A DNA stretch of 64,000 bases from Bacteriovorax sp. MedPE-SWde (GTDB taxonomy: Bacteria; Bdellovibrionota; Bacteriovoracia; Bacteriovoracales; Bacteriovoracaceae). A program made the position numbers and the translations under genes. The DNA lies in contig MPCU01000004.1 of the NCBI GenBank assembly GCA_001874305.1, forward strand, positions 339,918-403,917, read 5' to 3'. Shown piece by piece: positions 43,984-53,688 of this stretch. Below the pieces are notes generated by a model. That model worked only from the letters and a program-made list of their open reading frames with translations. It was not told the origin of the DNA and did no database searches. The first letter of the stretch is position 1. Every line of letters starts with the position of its first letter.

Positions 43984-44871
43984 ATGATTATTAATAAGTA
44001 TGAAGGTGCAATGCAATCTTTTAGCTACTCTAAACTCTTTCGTATGCCTATGTGGTTATTCAGAAGGTTAATGTATTTAAAAACTTCTCCTCAAAAGATT
44101 CATACAACAAAGATGAGACTTGGTCATAAAATAGAATTACCAACAACTCAGAACTATCTCAAGTTTGCTCTAATTAATCGTGCTTATCATGATGACAACA
44201 CTTTCCTATTAAGACACTTTATCAAAGAAGGTTCTACAGTCTTAGATATTGGTGCAAATATAGGCCTCTACACTTGTGCTTATGCTCAGTACTTTGAAAA
44301 TCTTAAACTAAAAATCCATGCCATTGAAGCTGTTGATACTAACTATACAAGACTAGAGAAAAATATCTCTATCAATTCATTTTCAAATATCACTCCATAT
44401 CATATTGCCTTTGGAAAAGAGAATGGTGAGCTAGAGTTTAATCTACCTAGTGATGACTTTGTTGGTAATGCTGTAGGAAAGAATGTTTTTGAAGATAAAT
44501 CGAATTCAACGATCACTAAGAAAGTGAAACTCGTTAAGCTTGATGAGTGGGCAAAAGAAAACAATATTACTGATTGTGACTTTATAAAAATAGATATTGA
44601 AGGAGCAGAGCTCTTTGTATTTGAAGGTGGAAAAGAGTTTATTTCTAAACACAGACCAATTATTCAATCTGAGTTTAATAAATATTGGGTTAATAATCTT
44701 GGTTTTACAGAACAGGATTACTTCGATTTCTTTATGGCACTAGACTACACTGTAGCGATTGAGCAAGATAATACTTTTAAAGTTCTTAACGATCCTAAAG
44801 CATATACTGTTACTGAAGGTTTAACAGATTTTCTCTTTATTCCTTCAGAACATAGCTCTCTTAAATCGTAG
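43984..44871 (+). CDS. FkbM-family SAM-dependent methyltransferase
   Basis: The protein has 295 residues. The SAM-binding motif VLDIGANIGLYTCAYAQ lies near residue 85, followed by IHAIEAVDTNY and FIKIDIEGAE, the FkbM order. Members often methylate hydroxyl groups in polysaccharides or natural products, and many occur in cell-surface sugar loci. None of those loci is present here, so the acceptor is unknown. AAGGAAGTCAT precedes the ATG. The end overlaps the convergent deiminase-like gene by 11 bases. Confidence 0.87.
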   Translation: MIINKYEGAMQSFSYSKLFRMPMWLFRRLMYLKTSPQKIHTTKMRLGHKIELPTTQNYLKFALINRAYHDDNTFLLRHFIKEGSTVLDIGANIGLYTCAYAQYFENLKLKIHAIEAVDTNYTRLEKNISINSFSNITPYHIAFGKENGELEFNLPSDDFVGNAVGKNVFEDKSNSTITKKVKLVKLDEWAKENNITDCDFIKIDIEGAELFVFEGGKEFISKHRPIIQSEFNKYWVNNLGFTEQDYFDFFMALDYTVAIEQDNTFKVLNDPKAYTVTEGLTDFLFIPSEHSSLKS

Positions 44872-45985
44872 GAGAGCCCATACAGTCTAGACCAGATCCA
44901 TTACTATACTCACCAGGATAGTGAATATTCTTACTATCAAAGCCAAGAACACTTAGCTCCTTGCTCCAGTAGTCTTCTAGTTCAGGATCATTTTCGGCCA
45001 TATTAGTTATATAGAATGGGTTACCTTGTTTATTAACTCCAGAAACACCGTTAAAGAAGTTTATAAGTTCCTGACCAGTAGTTACTCCATTAACATTTGT
45101 AAAGTATTCAAAGAAGCGCCCAGTAATAGAGATAATCTTAAACTTTTTCTCTAATAGACTTGTTACTAAGTTTATCTTCTTCTTATAGTTATTCTTTTGC
45201 CAGCTATAATTATCGCCCTCTTCGTACGCCATAATATTATTAAGAGTATTCGACGAACTATTTTTTAAGGCACTACTTGCAACTTCAACTCTTCGACTTG
45301 GATCATCTATAAGTATTACTCCACCAGGTAGAGCTTTCATAAAGAGATCAAGATGTTCAGAGCCCGCTTTTGTTGGAATAAATATTAAATTTTCAGGTTT
45401 TAAATTTAAATCATTTGCTAGGTAGTTATGGATTTCTTCAGAATCAGCACTATTACTTATTAAGTCACGATAAGCTTTGGCCATTCCATTAAAGCGAGAT
45501 TCGTAAGTAATTAAGTAACTCTCTCCATTAGCAAACTTACCAGTAATAGTTGCTCCACCTTCAAGAAAAGCTAAGCTTAGATTTTGAACTTTTTTGTCAT
45601 AGGGAGAAAAGTCACTTCCAGTAACACGAGTTAACTCTGCAGATCCCCATCCAAAGCTTTCAAAAACTCCCATCGTAAGGCCACCATAGTAATCTTCATT
45701 CAAGGGAAGATTTGCAAGCTCTACAAAATTTCCAACTTCATCAAAGAATAAGATATCCTGCATCCAAGAGTAATTTGCAAAGACAACAGGCTCAACGCCC
45801 TCACTTCTAAATGCCTTCTCTATATCCTCAATAACTTCTTTTTTTATTTGTGGACCACTTTGTCCACCAGAGTAATACCAGTAGTTCATCTCCACAGATC
45901 CATCTTCTGGATATAGAGAATACTGCATAGAAAATGCACTGGCACAGAGGGTAATCAATAAGACTAAGAGTGGAATTTTATTCAT
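44861..45985 (-). CDS. Exported peptidyl-arginine-deiminase-like enzyme (guanidino-group-modifying superfamily)
   Basis: The protein has 374 residues and a signal peptide (MNKIPLLVLLITLCASAFS). Motifs match the deiminase fold: YSWMQDILFF with Asp77 (compare WIQDE in animal PADs), LEGGATITG, SEHLDLFMKAL with His211 and Asp213, and GLDCMGSPT with Cys368 near the C-terminus. All four catalytic positions (Asp, His-x-Asp, Cys) appear to be kept. Such enzymes turn arginine or agmatine side groups into citrulline or carbamoyl forms. The signal implies an external substrate, perhaps protein. The ATG at 45985 gives a clean signal; a GTG at 46000 is the alternative. Confidence 0.68.
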   Translation of the reverse strand: MNKIPLLVLLITLCASAFSMQYSLYPEDGSVEMNYWYYSGGQSGPQIKKEVIEDIEKAFRSEGVEPVVFANYSWMQDILFFDEVGNFVELANLPLNEDYYGGLTMGVFESFGWGSAELTRVTGSDFSPYDKKVQNLSLAFLEGGATITGKFANGESYLITYESRFNGMAKAYRDLISNSADSEEIHNYLANDLNLKPENLIFIPTKAGSEHLDLFMKALPGGVILIDDPSRRVEVASSALKNSSSNTLNNIMAYEEGDNYSWQKNNYKKKINLVTSLLEKKFKIISITGRFFEYFTNVNGVTTGQELINFFNGVSGVNKQGNPFYITNMAENDPELEDYWSKELSVLGFDSKNIHYPGEYSNGSGLDCMGSPTI

Positions 45986-46005
45986 AAGGTGTTCTAACAC
46001 ACCTT
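45986..46005 (-). promoter_or_regulatory. Hairpin directly before the deiminase-like start codon
   Basis: AAGGTGT and ACACCTT form a seven-base-pair stem with a six-base loop that abuts the ATG at 45985. The only AAGG near the start is inside the stem, so translation may depend on the fold. This is inferred from sequence only. Confidence 0.35.
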
Positions 46006-46084
46006 AAATATAAGGGAATATGAACAGGAGTATTTTCATACTCAATAAGAGTAGCAAGTCATAAATAGCTGTAATTACGAAGAG

Positions 46085-48814
46085 TTACTTCATGAATTCA
46101 TCAGGAACAAAGTCGAACTTAAAGTTTCCATCAATGCTACCCTTTAACTCATTATTGACATCGATCTTAGACATTCCATTAGAAATACTAGCGAATGTGT
46201 TTACGAGCTTTTTATTAAAAGCATCATGAGACCAACAATCACTTTCAAAATAGTCAGCACCACATTGAGTTTGATATTTTTGCTCTATAGAAGACTTTAG
46301 CTCTTTAAAGTCTTTATCTAATGACTCCTGTGAAGAAGCCAGTTTCTCTTTTACTATCTTAGCGCTGTCAGCCTTACTGTCTGAAATAAGGTTGATATTA
46401 CGATAGGCCTGAACTGACATATTTAAAAGGTTCCCTTCTTTTGAACCATCTCTGAAGTTCTTCCCTTTGCGTATCTTTGAAACAAGCCAAGCGGCAGCAG
46501 CATCTCTTTCTGTAAATGACGATGATTCATTCTTAATAGAGTCAGCAAGAATATATGCCGAGATATTTTCATTATTCAGTCTTTTTCCTTTTGCAAGATA
46601 CACAGAACTTTTAAACGATGTAAGTTGAGAATCAATATAATTTGCATCATCAATTTTTCCGTGTGTTCTATAGAAATTCAACATTTTCTTTTTCATAAGA
46701 CCATTCTCATCATCGGCCACAATCTTCTTCTCAGTGTCTTTAACAAGTTCTTCTAATGAAGAAAGTTTCTTATTACTCTTCTTCTTAAGAACTTCATTCG
46801 CAAGTTTTAGAGAGGTCACATGAAATTGTCTCCCAATGATATTTTTTTGATCATTAGAAAGAAGATCTTGAAGTTCTTTCTCTACCAAGTCATCACATTC
46901 TTGTCTTTGAGCATTTGCAACTTCTCTCATATTCTCTTCTTTTTCTTTTTCTTCTTTTAATGCTAGCTCTTTAAGCCTCTCTGCCTCTTTTTCAATTTCT
47001 GCAGCTGCTAGGACCTGTTTATCGATACATTCCTGAAAATTATTACTAACAATATTAAAAAGACCCTTACTACATTCTTTAGCAACTAACTTAGTCTCAT
47101 TATCACTAGAGTTTACTTCAGCTAACTTCGCATTTATTTCATCACCAAATGTCGTCATGAATTCTTGTTTTGTTTCTTTTTTACACTTTCTATAGGCAGC
47201 CTTTTCAGAACGGTCTGCCCTAGATCCAAAAGGTCTTCTTCCACACTTATTCTTTATTTCAACAGATAGTTTTGAATCATAAAGATCATTGATTTTTTCA
47301 ATCTTTCTTTCTTTTATTCCAAAGCTCGCATCGACAAGCTTAAGCTCTTCCTTCTTGCTCTTTCTCGCTTTTGAGACAACTTCTTTCTTACATTCCTTTC
47401 TCTTTACTCTTTTATTAATTTTCTGACACTCTTTCTTTTCAGCCTTAACTAACTCTTTATAGTGAATATCAATATTTTCTTTTTCTATTTTCTTATCTAG
47501 TTTTGCTAACTCTAAAACGTCTTTATTTACATTATTAATACACTTCTCAACACTCCTAACGACATCTAATTTTTCAGCTTCCTCACATTTTAGCTTAAGC
47601 ATATTAGTTGGAGTTTTCTCGACCTGTGTTTGTGCAACAACAACTGCCGATTTTTCTGCTTTTTCAGTTGGCTCATCGACAATAGGAGCTTCGAATATAT
47701 GCCCTTTATTTTTCAAGTCATTTCCAAATGCTTGTTCTCTAGCCTTTGCAGTTTTTAAGTCGGCAATACATATTTGCCTATCAATACCAAGTTTACCACT
47801 ACACTTTTGCATATCCTCGCTCGAAAGAGCTCCTGATAATGTCGCAGAAAATGATTGTTCTTGAGATATCGTTGTAGGAGTTTTTATTGTGCTACTCGAC
47901 TTCTCTGTAACAATAATTGTAGGTTTTGGTGCCGTGGTTAAAGAAATAGTTCCGCTCTTTTTCTTATCTATTACTGTCGGCGCAGCAATTACAGGTCTCT
48001 CGATGACCGGTACTGGGTTTACTATTGAATTATTTCCAAATGCTTGTTCTCTAGCTTTAGCAGTTCTTAAGTCAGCAACACATATTTGCCTATCAATACC
48101 AAATTTGCCACTACACTTTTGCATGTCCTCGCTCGAAAGAGCTCCTGATAATGTCGCAGAAAATGATTCCTCTTGAGATACAGTCGTCGGAGTTTTTATT
48201 GTACTCTTCGACTTATCTGTAACAACAACACTAACATCACCATTTGTTGGAATTTCTACACTCTTTGTACGAGTACTTTTTGACTTATATTTTTCTTTTG
48301 CCATCTCATTCATCTTTTCAACAGATACAAAAGCAAACTTATGAGCATTTCCACCATTAACAAGTTTGTCACAATCGGTGTTCAACATATCAGATTTGTA
48401 ACAGCTTTCTTTAAATTGAAGTGCAAGTTCACCTTTCTTTTTTTCAGTTAAACTTTCTTGCTGAGACTTATATTTCTCTTCATGGTCACTCTTAATATCT
48501 TTTTGGACTTGAGCAATCACAGAGTCTGATCTTTTTTGAAAGGCAATACTTCTTCTCGTCAGTTCATCTTGAGCTAAAGCTGGACCTGCTCGTCGATTAT
48601 CATTTAATACTTTTAGTACATCACTTTCTGATATAGCTCCAGATTCATACTTTCTTTTTAAGTTTTCACACTCTATGGAGTTTAGGCTTATTCGTGCACC
48701 ACTATTACACATCTCGAAGATTGCAACCCCAGTAGAAATCCTAGTGGGCTTAACTTCATCTGAATAAATTGGAAATGATAATATCGTTAAAACAAAGAAT
48801 AAGTTTTTATACAT
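46085..48814 (-). CDS. Large exported protein with an internal duplication, unknown
   Basis: The protein has 909 residues, with a signal peptide ending near FPIYS. It is lysine/glutamate-rich with many predicted coiled-coil stretches and scattered cysteines, often in pairs about 8-12 apart (e.g. SCYKSDMLNTDCDK, KCSGKFGIDRQIC). Residues 198-260 and 302-364 are near copies (I count seven changes in 63 positions). A serine-rich linker in each copy (STIKTPTT) joins the units. It resembles a structural or surface protein. I recognise no domain. Confidence 0.68.
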   Translation of the reverse strand: MYKNLFFVLTILSFPIYSDEVKPTRISTGVAIFEMCNSGARISLNSIECENLKRKYESGAISESDVLKVLNDNRRAGPALAQDELTRRSIAFQKRSDSVIAQVQKDIKSDHEEKYKSQQESLTEKKKGELALQFKESCYKSDMLNTDCDKLVNGGNAHKFAFVSVEKMNEMAKEKYKSKSTRTKSVEIPTNGDVSVVVTDKSKSTIKTPTTVSQEESFSATLSGALSSEDMQKCSGKFGIDRQICVADLRTAKAREQAFGNNSIVNPVPVIERPVIAAPTVIDKKKSGTISLTTAPKPTIIVTEKSSSTIKTPTTISQEQSFSATLSGALSSEDMQKCSGKLGIDRQICIADLKTAKAREQAFGNDLKNKGHIFEAPIVDEPTEKAEKSAVVVAQTQVEKTPTNMLKLKCEEAEKLDVVRSVEKCINNVNKDVLELAKLDKKIEKENIDIHYKELVKAEKKECQKINKRVKRKECKKEVVSKARKSKKEELKLVDASFGIKERKIEKINDLYDSKLSVEIKNKCGRRPFGSRADRSEKAAYRKCKKETKQEFMTTFGDEINAKLAEVNSSDNETKLVAKECSKGLFNIVSNNFQECIDKQVLAAAEIEKEAERLKELALKEEKEKEENMREVANAQRQECDDLVEKELQDLLSNDQKNIIGRQFHVTSLKLANEVLKKKSNKKLSSLEELVKDTEKKIVADDENGLMKKKMLNFYRTHGKIDDANYIDSQLTSFKSSVYLAKGKRLNNENISAYILADSIKNESSSFTERDAAAAWLVSKIRKGKNFRDGSKEGNLLNMSVQAYRNINLISDSKADSAKIVKEKLASSQESLDKDFKELKSSIEQKYQTQCGADYFESDCWSHDAFNKKLVNTFASISNGMSKIDVNNELKGSIDGNFKFDFVPDEFMK
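47723..47911 (-). repeat. Internal repeat copy B of the 909-residue protein gene
   Basis: It encodes residues 302-364 and pairs with 48035-48223. Protein identity is about nine in ten; the DNA is also similar, so the duplication is recent or kept by gene conversion. Confidence 0.85.
48035..48223 (-). repeat. Internal repeat copy A of the 909-residue protein gene
   Basis: It encodes residues 198-260. The two copies are 312 bases apart start to start, in the same frame, with an unrelated proline/valine-rich spacer between them. Confidence 0.85.
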
Positions 48815-49004
48815 AAGTGCCTCTCAATAGTTATTATCGGCACATATGGAATCTTATCAAAGAAAAAGTATAGAAGCTCAATCTTTTCAAGCACTTAAGT
48901 AAAACTGAAAGTAATACTAGTCCCAAATTTTTATGGCATCTACAAAGATTAATATACTTGATTAAGTTTGCGGCCAAAATTACTTACCTATATAATCGTT
49001 GTTA

Positions 49005-49457
49005 ATGTCCTACTTACTAATAATTTTCTACATTCTTCTTGGCCTTATAATTGCTAAAATTATTTTTGATAGTTTTCAAAAGAAGAAGACCCCTGCCTTG
49101 AAGTCAGTAAAAGTAATCTCTAGTAGCACTCCTAAAGAAGGGGTCAATGTTGATGTCCTTAAAGAAGGGTCCGGGAATCCAGCAGTCTCAGGAAAGGTTG
49201 TAAGAGTTCATTACAATGCATTTTTAACGAATGGAAAGAAGGTTGACTCATCCTATGACAAGAATGAGGTGTTCTCATTTACAATGGGACGACGTCAGGT
49301 TATCCCTGGATGGGAAGCAGGAATGATCGGAATGAAAGAAGGCGAAATTAGAAAGTTTACTATTTCACCTGATCAGGCCTATGGCGCAAAAGGGAAAGCA
49401 AATGTGCCTCCCAATGCGACAATGATATTTGAAGTTGAATTACTTAAAGTAATCTAA
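49005..49457 (+). CDS. Membrane-anchored FKBP-type peptidyl-prolyl isomerase
   Basis: The protein has 150 residues. One N-terminal membrane helix (about 2-21, YLLIIFYILLGLIIAKIIF) is followed by a lysine linker and an FKBP domain (VVRVHYNAFLTNGKKVDSS, VIPGWEAGMIGMKEGE, AYGAKGKANVPPNATMIFEVEL), with the conserved Trp and Tyr of the active pocket. It should speed proline isomerisation in proteins at the membrane, most likely on the periplasmic side. The ATG at 49005 is chosen over the upstream TTG at 48999; the ribosome site is weak. Confidence 0.9.
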   Translation: MSYLLIIFYILLGLIIAKIIFDSFQKKKTPALKSVKVISSSTPKEGVNVDVLKEGSGNPAVSGKVVRVHYNAFLTNGKKVDSSYDKNEVFSFTMGRRQVIPGWEAGMIGMKEGEIRKFTISPDQAYGAKGKANVPPNATMIFEVELLKVI

Positions 49458-49550
49458 CTTTAGTGTTTAATATTCAAATTTCGTAGAAATTCTTTTTGCG
49501 AATCTAATAAGTATGGCTCAAAACCTTGCTGACTCATAACAATGATTTTT

Positions 49551-50450
49551 CTAGGGCTGTATTAAGAATTTAGCCATATTTTTAATGGCCTTCTTTTTAA
49601 AGATTATTAAATGACCGGCCTTCTTTACTTTCATCAGCTCTAGCTTCGCATCACAACCTTTCCACTTAGTATGAATAGTTTCCTTACCAAAGTTTAACTT
49701 ACTAACATTGATTTTTTCATTTACGACTTCTGTCTTGAGGCAGTTATTTTGCTTTCTCCAACTCTCCATATATTCATCGACACCTTGAAGTCCTGTTCTA
49801 CCGTTATCAAGTCCATTGTAACTAATAGTTTTGTCATTCGTACCATGAATATGAAGATGCTTAATTGCCCTATTATGCTTACAGGCCGCAAGCCCCTTAG
49901 TTATCAATTTCTCATTCTCATCTCTAAGGTCAGCTGTTCCAGATACTGTAATTAACCCTGCAATTTTAGAGTCTATTTCACAGGCCAGCTTATTTGCCAT
50001 AAATGCACCATTGGAATAACCAACAAGGTAAATTCGAGAAGGGTCGATACGACCATATCTTGAAGAGTTTGATACTTGCTCAATGATACTCTTTATATAT
50101 TTTGAATCATCAACATTCGTATCTTCAAAGTCACAACAGAAGTTTGAAGCATTCCAATATCTCTTTTCTTCACTATTCTCTAGTCCATTGGGAAGAGCTA
50201 AAACGAAGCCAGCTTTCGATACATAGTTTCTCAATTTAATATGACCATCTTGAAAATTCTTACTACCTGTATATCCATGTAGTGATATCACTAGTGGCCA
50301 ACGTTCTTGATCTTTATAATTTTTTGGAAGGTACAGCTTTATGCTATCTCTACTCTTGTCTAGACTTGGAAGATCTATGTGCTTCTTAGAAAGAGCAAAC
50401 GCTGAAGATAGAAGTGACATTAAGAATATAGCTAATAGAGTATTTTTCAT
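49551..50450 (-). CDS. Exported esterase of the PHB-depolymerase/LpqC family
   Basis: The protein has 299 residues, with a signal peptide ending at SAFA. The hydrolase motifs are VISLHGYTGS, YLVGYSNGAFMA (nucleophile serine), HIHGTNDKTISY (acid residue) and KKAGHLIIF (histidine), all in family order. Members hydrolyse polyhydroxybutyrate, feruloyl or acetyl-xylan esters. NFCCDFED holds a cysteine pair seen in several relatives. A secreted polyester or carbohydrate-ester hydrolase is likely. Confidence 0.85.
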   Translation of the reverse strand: MKNTLLAIFLMSLLSSAFALSKKHIDLPSLDKSRDSIKLYLPKNYKDQERWPLVISLHGYTGSKNFQDGHIKLRNYVSKAGFVLALPNGLENSEEKRYWNASNFCCDFEDTNVDDSKYIKSIIEQVSNSSRYGRIDPSRIYLVGYSNGAFMANKLACEIDSKIAGLITVSGTADLRDENEKLITKGLAACKHNRAIKHLHIHGTNDKTISYNGLDNGRTGLQGVDEYMESWRKQNNCLKTEVVNEKINVSKLNFGKETIHTKWKGCDAKLELMKVKKAGHLIIFKKKAIKNMAKFLIQP

Positions 50451-50646
50451 GTAAATCCAGTAAGTTAAATATAGGTCAATATAACGAAATTACATCGATT
50501 TGTGCTGCAACATATACTATTTACACTATTTTGATCAAGTACTGATCCTCAATGGCTCGATACACAACTTCACTTAAAGAATTATATTCACTCTAACAGA
50601 AGGGTTCACGGTCTTATATAATAAACAAAATCTAATGAGGAATAAA

Positions 50647-52581
50647 ATGAAACAACTTACTGTAATAGCACTCATACTTCTTAGTACATTCTCAGTTGCA
50701 AACACTGAGGACCCTTATGATATGTCACTAGAAAACCTACTCTCTTACGAAGTTGAAATAGCATCTAACTTTCTAGAATCTACTACAAAGGCTTCTTCAA
50801 CAGTTACCATGTTTAGCGATGTCGAAATATCTAACATGGGCCTAAAAACCTTAGATCAACTTCTAGGTCATGTCCCAGGTTTTGTCGTTTCAAACTTATC
50901 AGACAGAATATCGCTAAGTGTTCGTGGATCAAAGTCCTATGCTCAAGTTCTTCTGCTAATAGATGGTCAAAAAGTTAATGAGGTTATTTTTGGCGGATTT
51001 GGTCTAACATCACCAGAGATCAGTTTAAAGAATGTTAAGAAAGTAGAAGTTATTCGTGGACCAGGTTCTGCAATATATGGAGCAAATGCTTACCTCGGAG
51101 TAATTAAAATAACGACTAAGAACGAGCGATTCTACAGCTTTGAAGTTGGTCAAAATTCGATGAAAGAGTTTACAGGATCATTCACAAAGAAAATCGGAAA
51201 AACTAAACTCTCCATGTTTTCTCAATTCTATCAGGATGAAGATTATAAATATAAATCTTATCCACAAAGTGCCTCTTCAGGAGATGGAACTGTTATAACA
51301 AACAAGACATTACCAAATGGAGAGGACTCTAAAGAAAGAGTCGACCTACAGTTAAAAATAGAAAGAGGACAATTCCATCTAAATTTATCTCACATGCAAA
51401 GAAAATACAGTGGGGGTACATCTGCAGATGCTCTTGTATTATCTAAACATCAAAATATTTCAAAGCCTATGAAAACATTAGTTCATACAGGTTATAACTT
51501 TAGAATAAGTGAAAAAGAAGATCTCAAAATCAACCTTGGCTACACAGTGTCTAGATTTAGTCCATTTGGCTTAAGAGGTACAAAAAATGGTTTTGAAAAT
51601 TTTTCAGGTGGAGAACAAATAGAAAATAGATATCGCTTAACTGGTGACTATAGAAACGCAAAGAATAGGGTTAAAATTGCGAGCGGATTTGAAGTATACA
51701 ATGAAGGCTTAATTAAAGACAAAGTTCTCAGCAACTTTGATAGTGACGGTAACCACAAAGGCTCTATTGTCGACAATGGTGCGGCCTACAAAGGCCCTAG
51801 GATCAAGCAATATGGTTTCTATGTACAAGGACAAACAAATTTGGCCAAAGACCTTGATACGACATTTGGAGTTCGAATTGATGATAACAGTATATTTGGA
51901 AATGCAATCAGTCCTCGTCTAAGTATAATAAAAAGTTTTTTATCTCGATCAGTTCTCAAGCTACAATATGGAGAGGCTTTTAGAGGTCCAACCTATAGTG
52001 AGTTCTTTCAAAATACATTTATTCAGGGTAATTCAAGTCTAAAGCCTGAAAAAGTAAGAACTTTTGAAACTGCTATTTCACAGGACTTTGCTAATACACG
52101 TCTACAACTCACATACTTTCTTAGCCAATTCGAAAATCAAATTGAAGGATATCTAAACGGATCAAATATAACATTTAGAAATATGCCTAACTCTAAAAGA
52201 GAAGGTCTAGAGTTTGAGTTCACTTCCATTTTAACAAAAGATTTATCAGTTAAAGGAAACTACTCCTATGTTTTTAAAATCAACAAAACTGATCAGATTG
52301 CACCAGATCCATTTGTAAACGGAGCTGTGATTTTAAACTGGAATAAGGAGAATTTTACTTTCAACGTAAGTACCAAGTACCACAGGTCTTACGACGGCGT
52401 TGATCAAAGTTCACTATTCTTAGTCAACTCAAAGATTGGATATAGTATAGATGACGTAAACTACTACCTAAGTGCCTCTAATCTTGGAAATAAAGAATTC
52501 TTAAATTCAACATTTGTAAGAACTAATCACCAAGTAAATAGAGGCCGTATCATATCAGGCGGTATGGAAATGAAGTATTAA
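50647..52581 (+). CDS. TonB-dependent outer-membrane receptor
   Basis: The protein has 644 residues, with a signal peptide ending near SVANT. The plug domain spans about 40-160 (TVTMFSDVEIS, TLDQLLGHVPGFVV, VEVIRGPGSAIYGANAYLGVI). The rest is a 22-strand-type beta-barrel with repeated aromatic-ended strands (e.g. RLQLTYFLSQFENQ). It ends GGMEMKY, an acceptable barrel end. AGGAA precedes the ATG at 50647, better than the ATG at 50635. No TonB, ExbB or substrate-specific genes are adjacent, so the ligand (siderophore, vitamin or other) is unknown. Confidence 0.9.
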   Translation: MKQLTVIALILLSTFSVANTEDPYDMSLENLLSYEVEIASNFLESTTKASSTVTMFSDVEISNMGLKTLDQLLGHVPGFVVSNLSDRISLSVRGSKSYAQVLLLIDGQKVNEVIFGGFGLTSPEISLKNVKKVEVIRGPGSAIYGANAYLGVIKITTKNERFYSFEVGQNSMKEFTGSFTKKIGKTKLSMFSQFYQDEDYKYKSYPQSASSGDGTVITNKTLPNGEDSKERVDLQLKIERGQFHLNLSHMQRKYSGGTSADALVLSKHQNISKPMKTLVHTGYNFRISEKEDLKINLGYTVSRFSPFGLRGTKNGFENFSGGEQIENRYRLTGDYRNAKNRVKIASGFEVYNEGLIKDKVLSNFDSDGNHKGSIVDNGAAYKGPRIKQYGFYVQGQTNLAKDLDTTFGVRIDDNSIFGNAISPRLSIIKSFLSRSVLKLQYGEAFRGPTYSEFFQNTFIQGNSSLKPEKVRTFETAISQDFANTRLQLTYFLSQFENQIEGYLNGSNITFRNMPNSKREGLEFEFTSILTKDLSVKGNYSYVFKINKTDQIAPDPFVNGAVILNWNKENFTFNVSTKYHRSYDGVDQSSLFLVNSKIGYSIDDVNYYLSASNLGNKEFLNSTFVRTNHQVNRGRIISGGMEMKY

Positions 52582-52583
52582 CC

Positions 52584-52955
52584 CTACCTTAAACATAAGT
52601 CGTCAGGAGTACTTCCTCCTCGGCAATTTCCAAACTTGATACTTCCAACTCTTGGAAAGTCACCTGGAATCAACCCAGTAAGTTCAACATTTCTAAAGCA
52701 GCCAAAGTGGTTTTCAAACTTTATACTCAAATCGTCAGCAGTAATAATACCTGCGACATGACCATCCCAAGCCGAAGAGTTGATTTTCTTGATTGACTCA
52801 TTTCCATCAACATTCAAACGTAATTCAGAATGATCCTTGGATACTTCGACAGTTAATTTTTCGCTAAAAAATGGACTTAATCCTTCTATCTCACAAAGCA
52901 TTGCGCTTGAATTAAGTGAAGTGATTAAAAGTAGTGATGTAATAATTGATTTCAT
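52584..52955 (-). CDS. Small exported protein, unknown
   Basis: The protein has 123 residues, with a signal peptide (about 1-18) and a GGGAG ribosome site. The mature part is beta-rich with four cysteines (MLCEIEG, HFGCFRN, GNCRGG, DDLCLR), suggesting two disulfides in a compact domain. The tail GNCRGGSTPDDLCLR is like the end of some inhibitor-type folds, but I do not recognise the family. It ends two bases after the convergent TonB receptor gene. Confidence 0.62.
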   Translation of the reverse strand: MKSIITSLLLITSLNSSAMLCEIEGLSPFFSEKLTVEVSKDHSELRLNVDGNESIKKINSSAWDGHVAGIITADDLSIKFENHFGCFRNVELTGLIPGDFPRVGSIKFGNCRGGSTPDDLCLR

Positions 52956-53121
52956 ATTTCTCTCCCTTTGTTGGATATAAAATACAAAACGCTTAATTAT
53001 AAGTATAATCGATAAATTTAATCATTATGATAAAAATATTTTATGTATAATTCTATTGATAAAGAATTCCTTGACCTTGGACTATACTCCAACCTTTATA
53101 CTTCTATAAAAAGGAGCCAAA

Positions 53122-53688
53122 ATGAAGAAAGGAATTATAATAGCACACCCATGGAAAGAGAGTTTCAATCACGCAATACTTCAAGCTTTAAAAGAAGGGT
53201 TTACTGAAGGACAAGTCAACTTTGAGGTTATAGATCTTCATGCTGACGACTTTAACCCTGTCTATACAGCAAAGGAGTTATCTAAGTACAAAGATGGCGT
53301 TGCACTGGACCCTATTGTATTCAAGTATCAAGAGACATTAAAGAATATCGATGAGCTTATCATCATCTTCCCTATTTGGTGGTATTCAGTTCCGGCCATA
53401 CTAAAAGGTTTCTTTGATAAGGTTATGCTTAAGGGGTTTTCTTATGAAGAATCGCCCTCAGGTCTAAAAGGTAAATTATCTCATATAAGAAAGACTACGA
53501 TTATTACGACTTCTGAGGGACCTACTTGGTATATAAAGTTATTTAAAGGGAATTTTATCAATGGTGTTTTTAAGAAGGGAATCCTTAGAGACATTGGTAT
53601 TAAGAATACAAAGTGGATAAACTTCTCTAATATAAAGAGTAGTACAAAAGAGAAGAGAGAAAAGTTTTTAAAGGAATTGAATGTATAA
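53122..53688 (+). CDS. NAD(P)H-dependent flavodoxin-fold oxidoreductase (quinone reductase-like)
   Basis: The protein has 188 residues. The start IIIAHPWKESFNHAI and the middle LIIIFPIWWYSVPAILKGFFDKVMLKGFSYE are signatures of the MdaB/KefF/NQO1-type flavodoxin-like family that binds FMN or FAD and reduces quinones in two-electron steps. AAGGAGCC precedes the ATG. The MerR-type gene overlaps its end by eight bases, so the regulator probably controls the pair. Confidence 0.87.
   Translation: MKKGIIIAHPWKESFNHAILQALKEGFTEGQVNFEVIDLHADDFNPVYTAKELSKYKDGVALDPIVFKYQETLKNIDELIIIFPIWWYSVPAILKGFFDKVMLKGFSYEESPSGLKGKLSHIRKTTIITTSEGPTWYIKLFKGNFINGVFKKGILRDIGIKNTKWINFSNIKSSTKEKREKFLKELNV

Noticed and set aside
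47889..48176. Plus-strand membrane-like protein inside the 909-residue gene
   Set aside because: It is the antisense of the duplicated unit and is not supported by a ribosome site.
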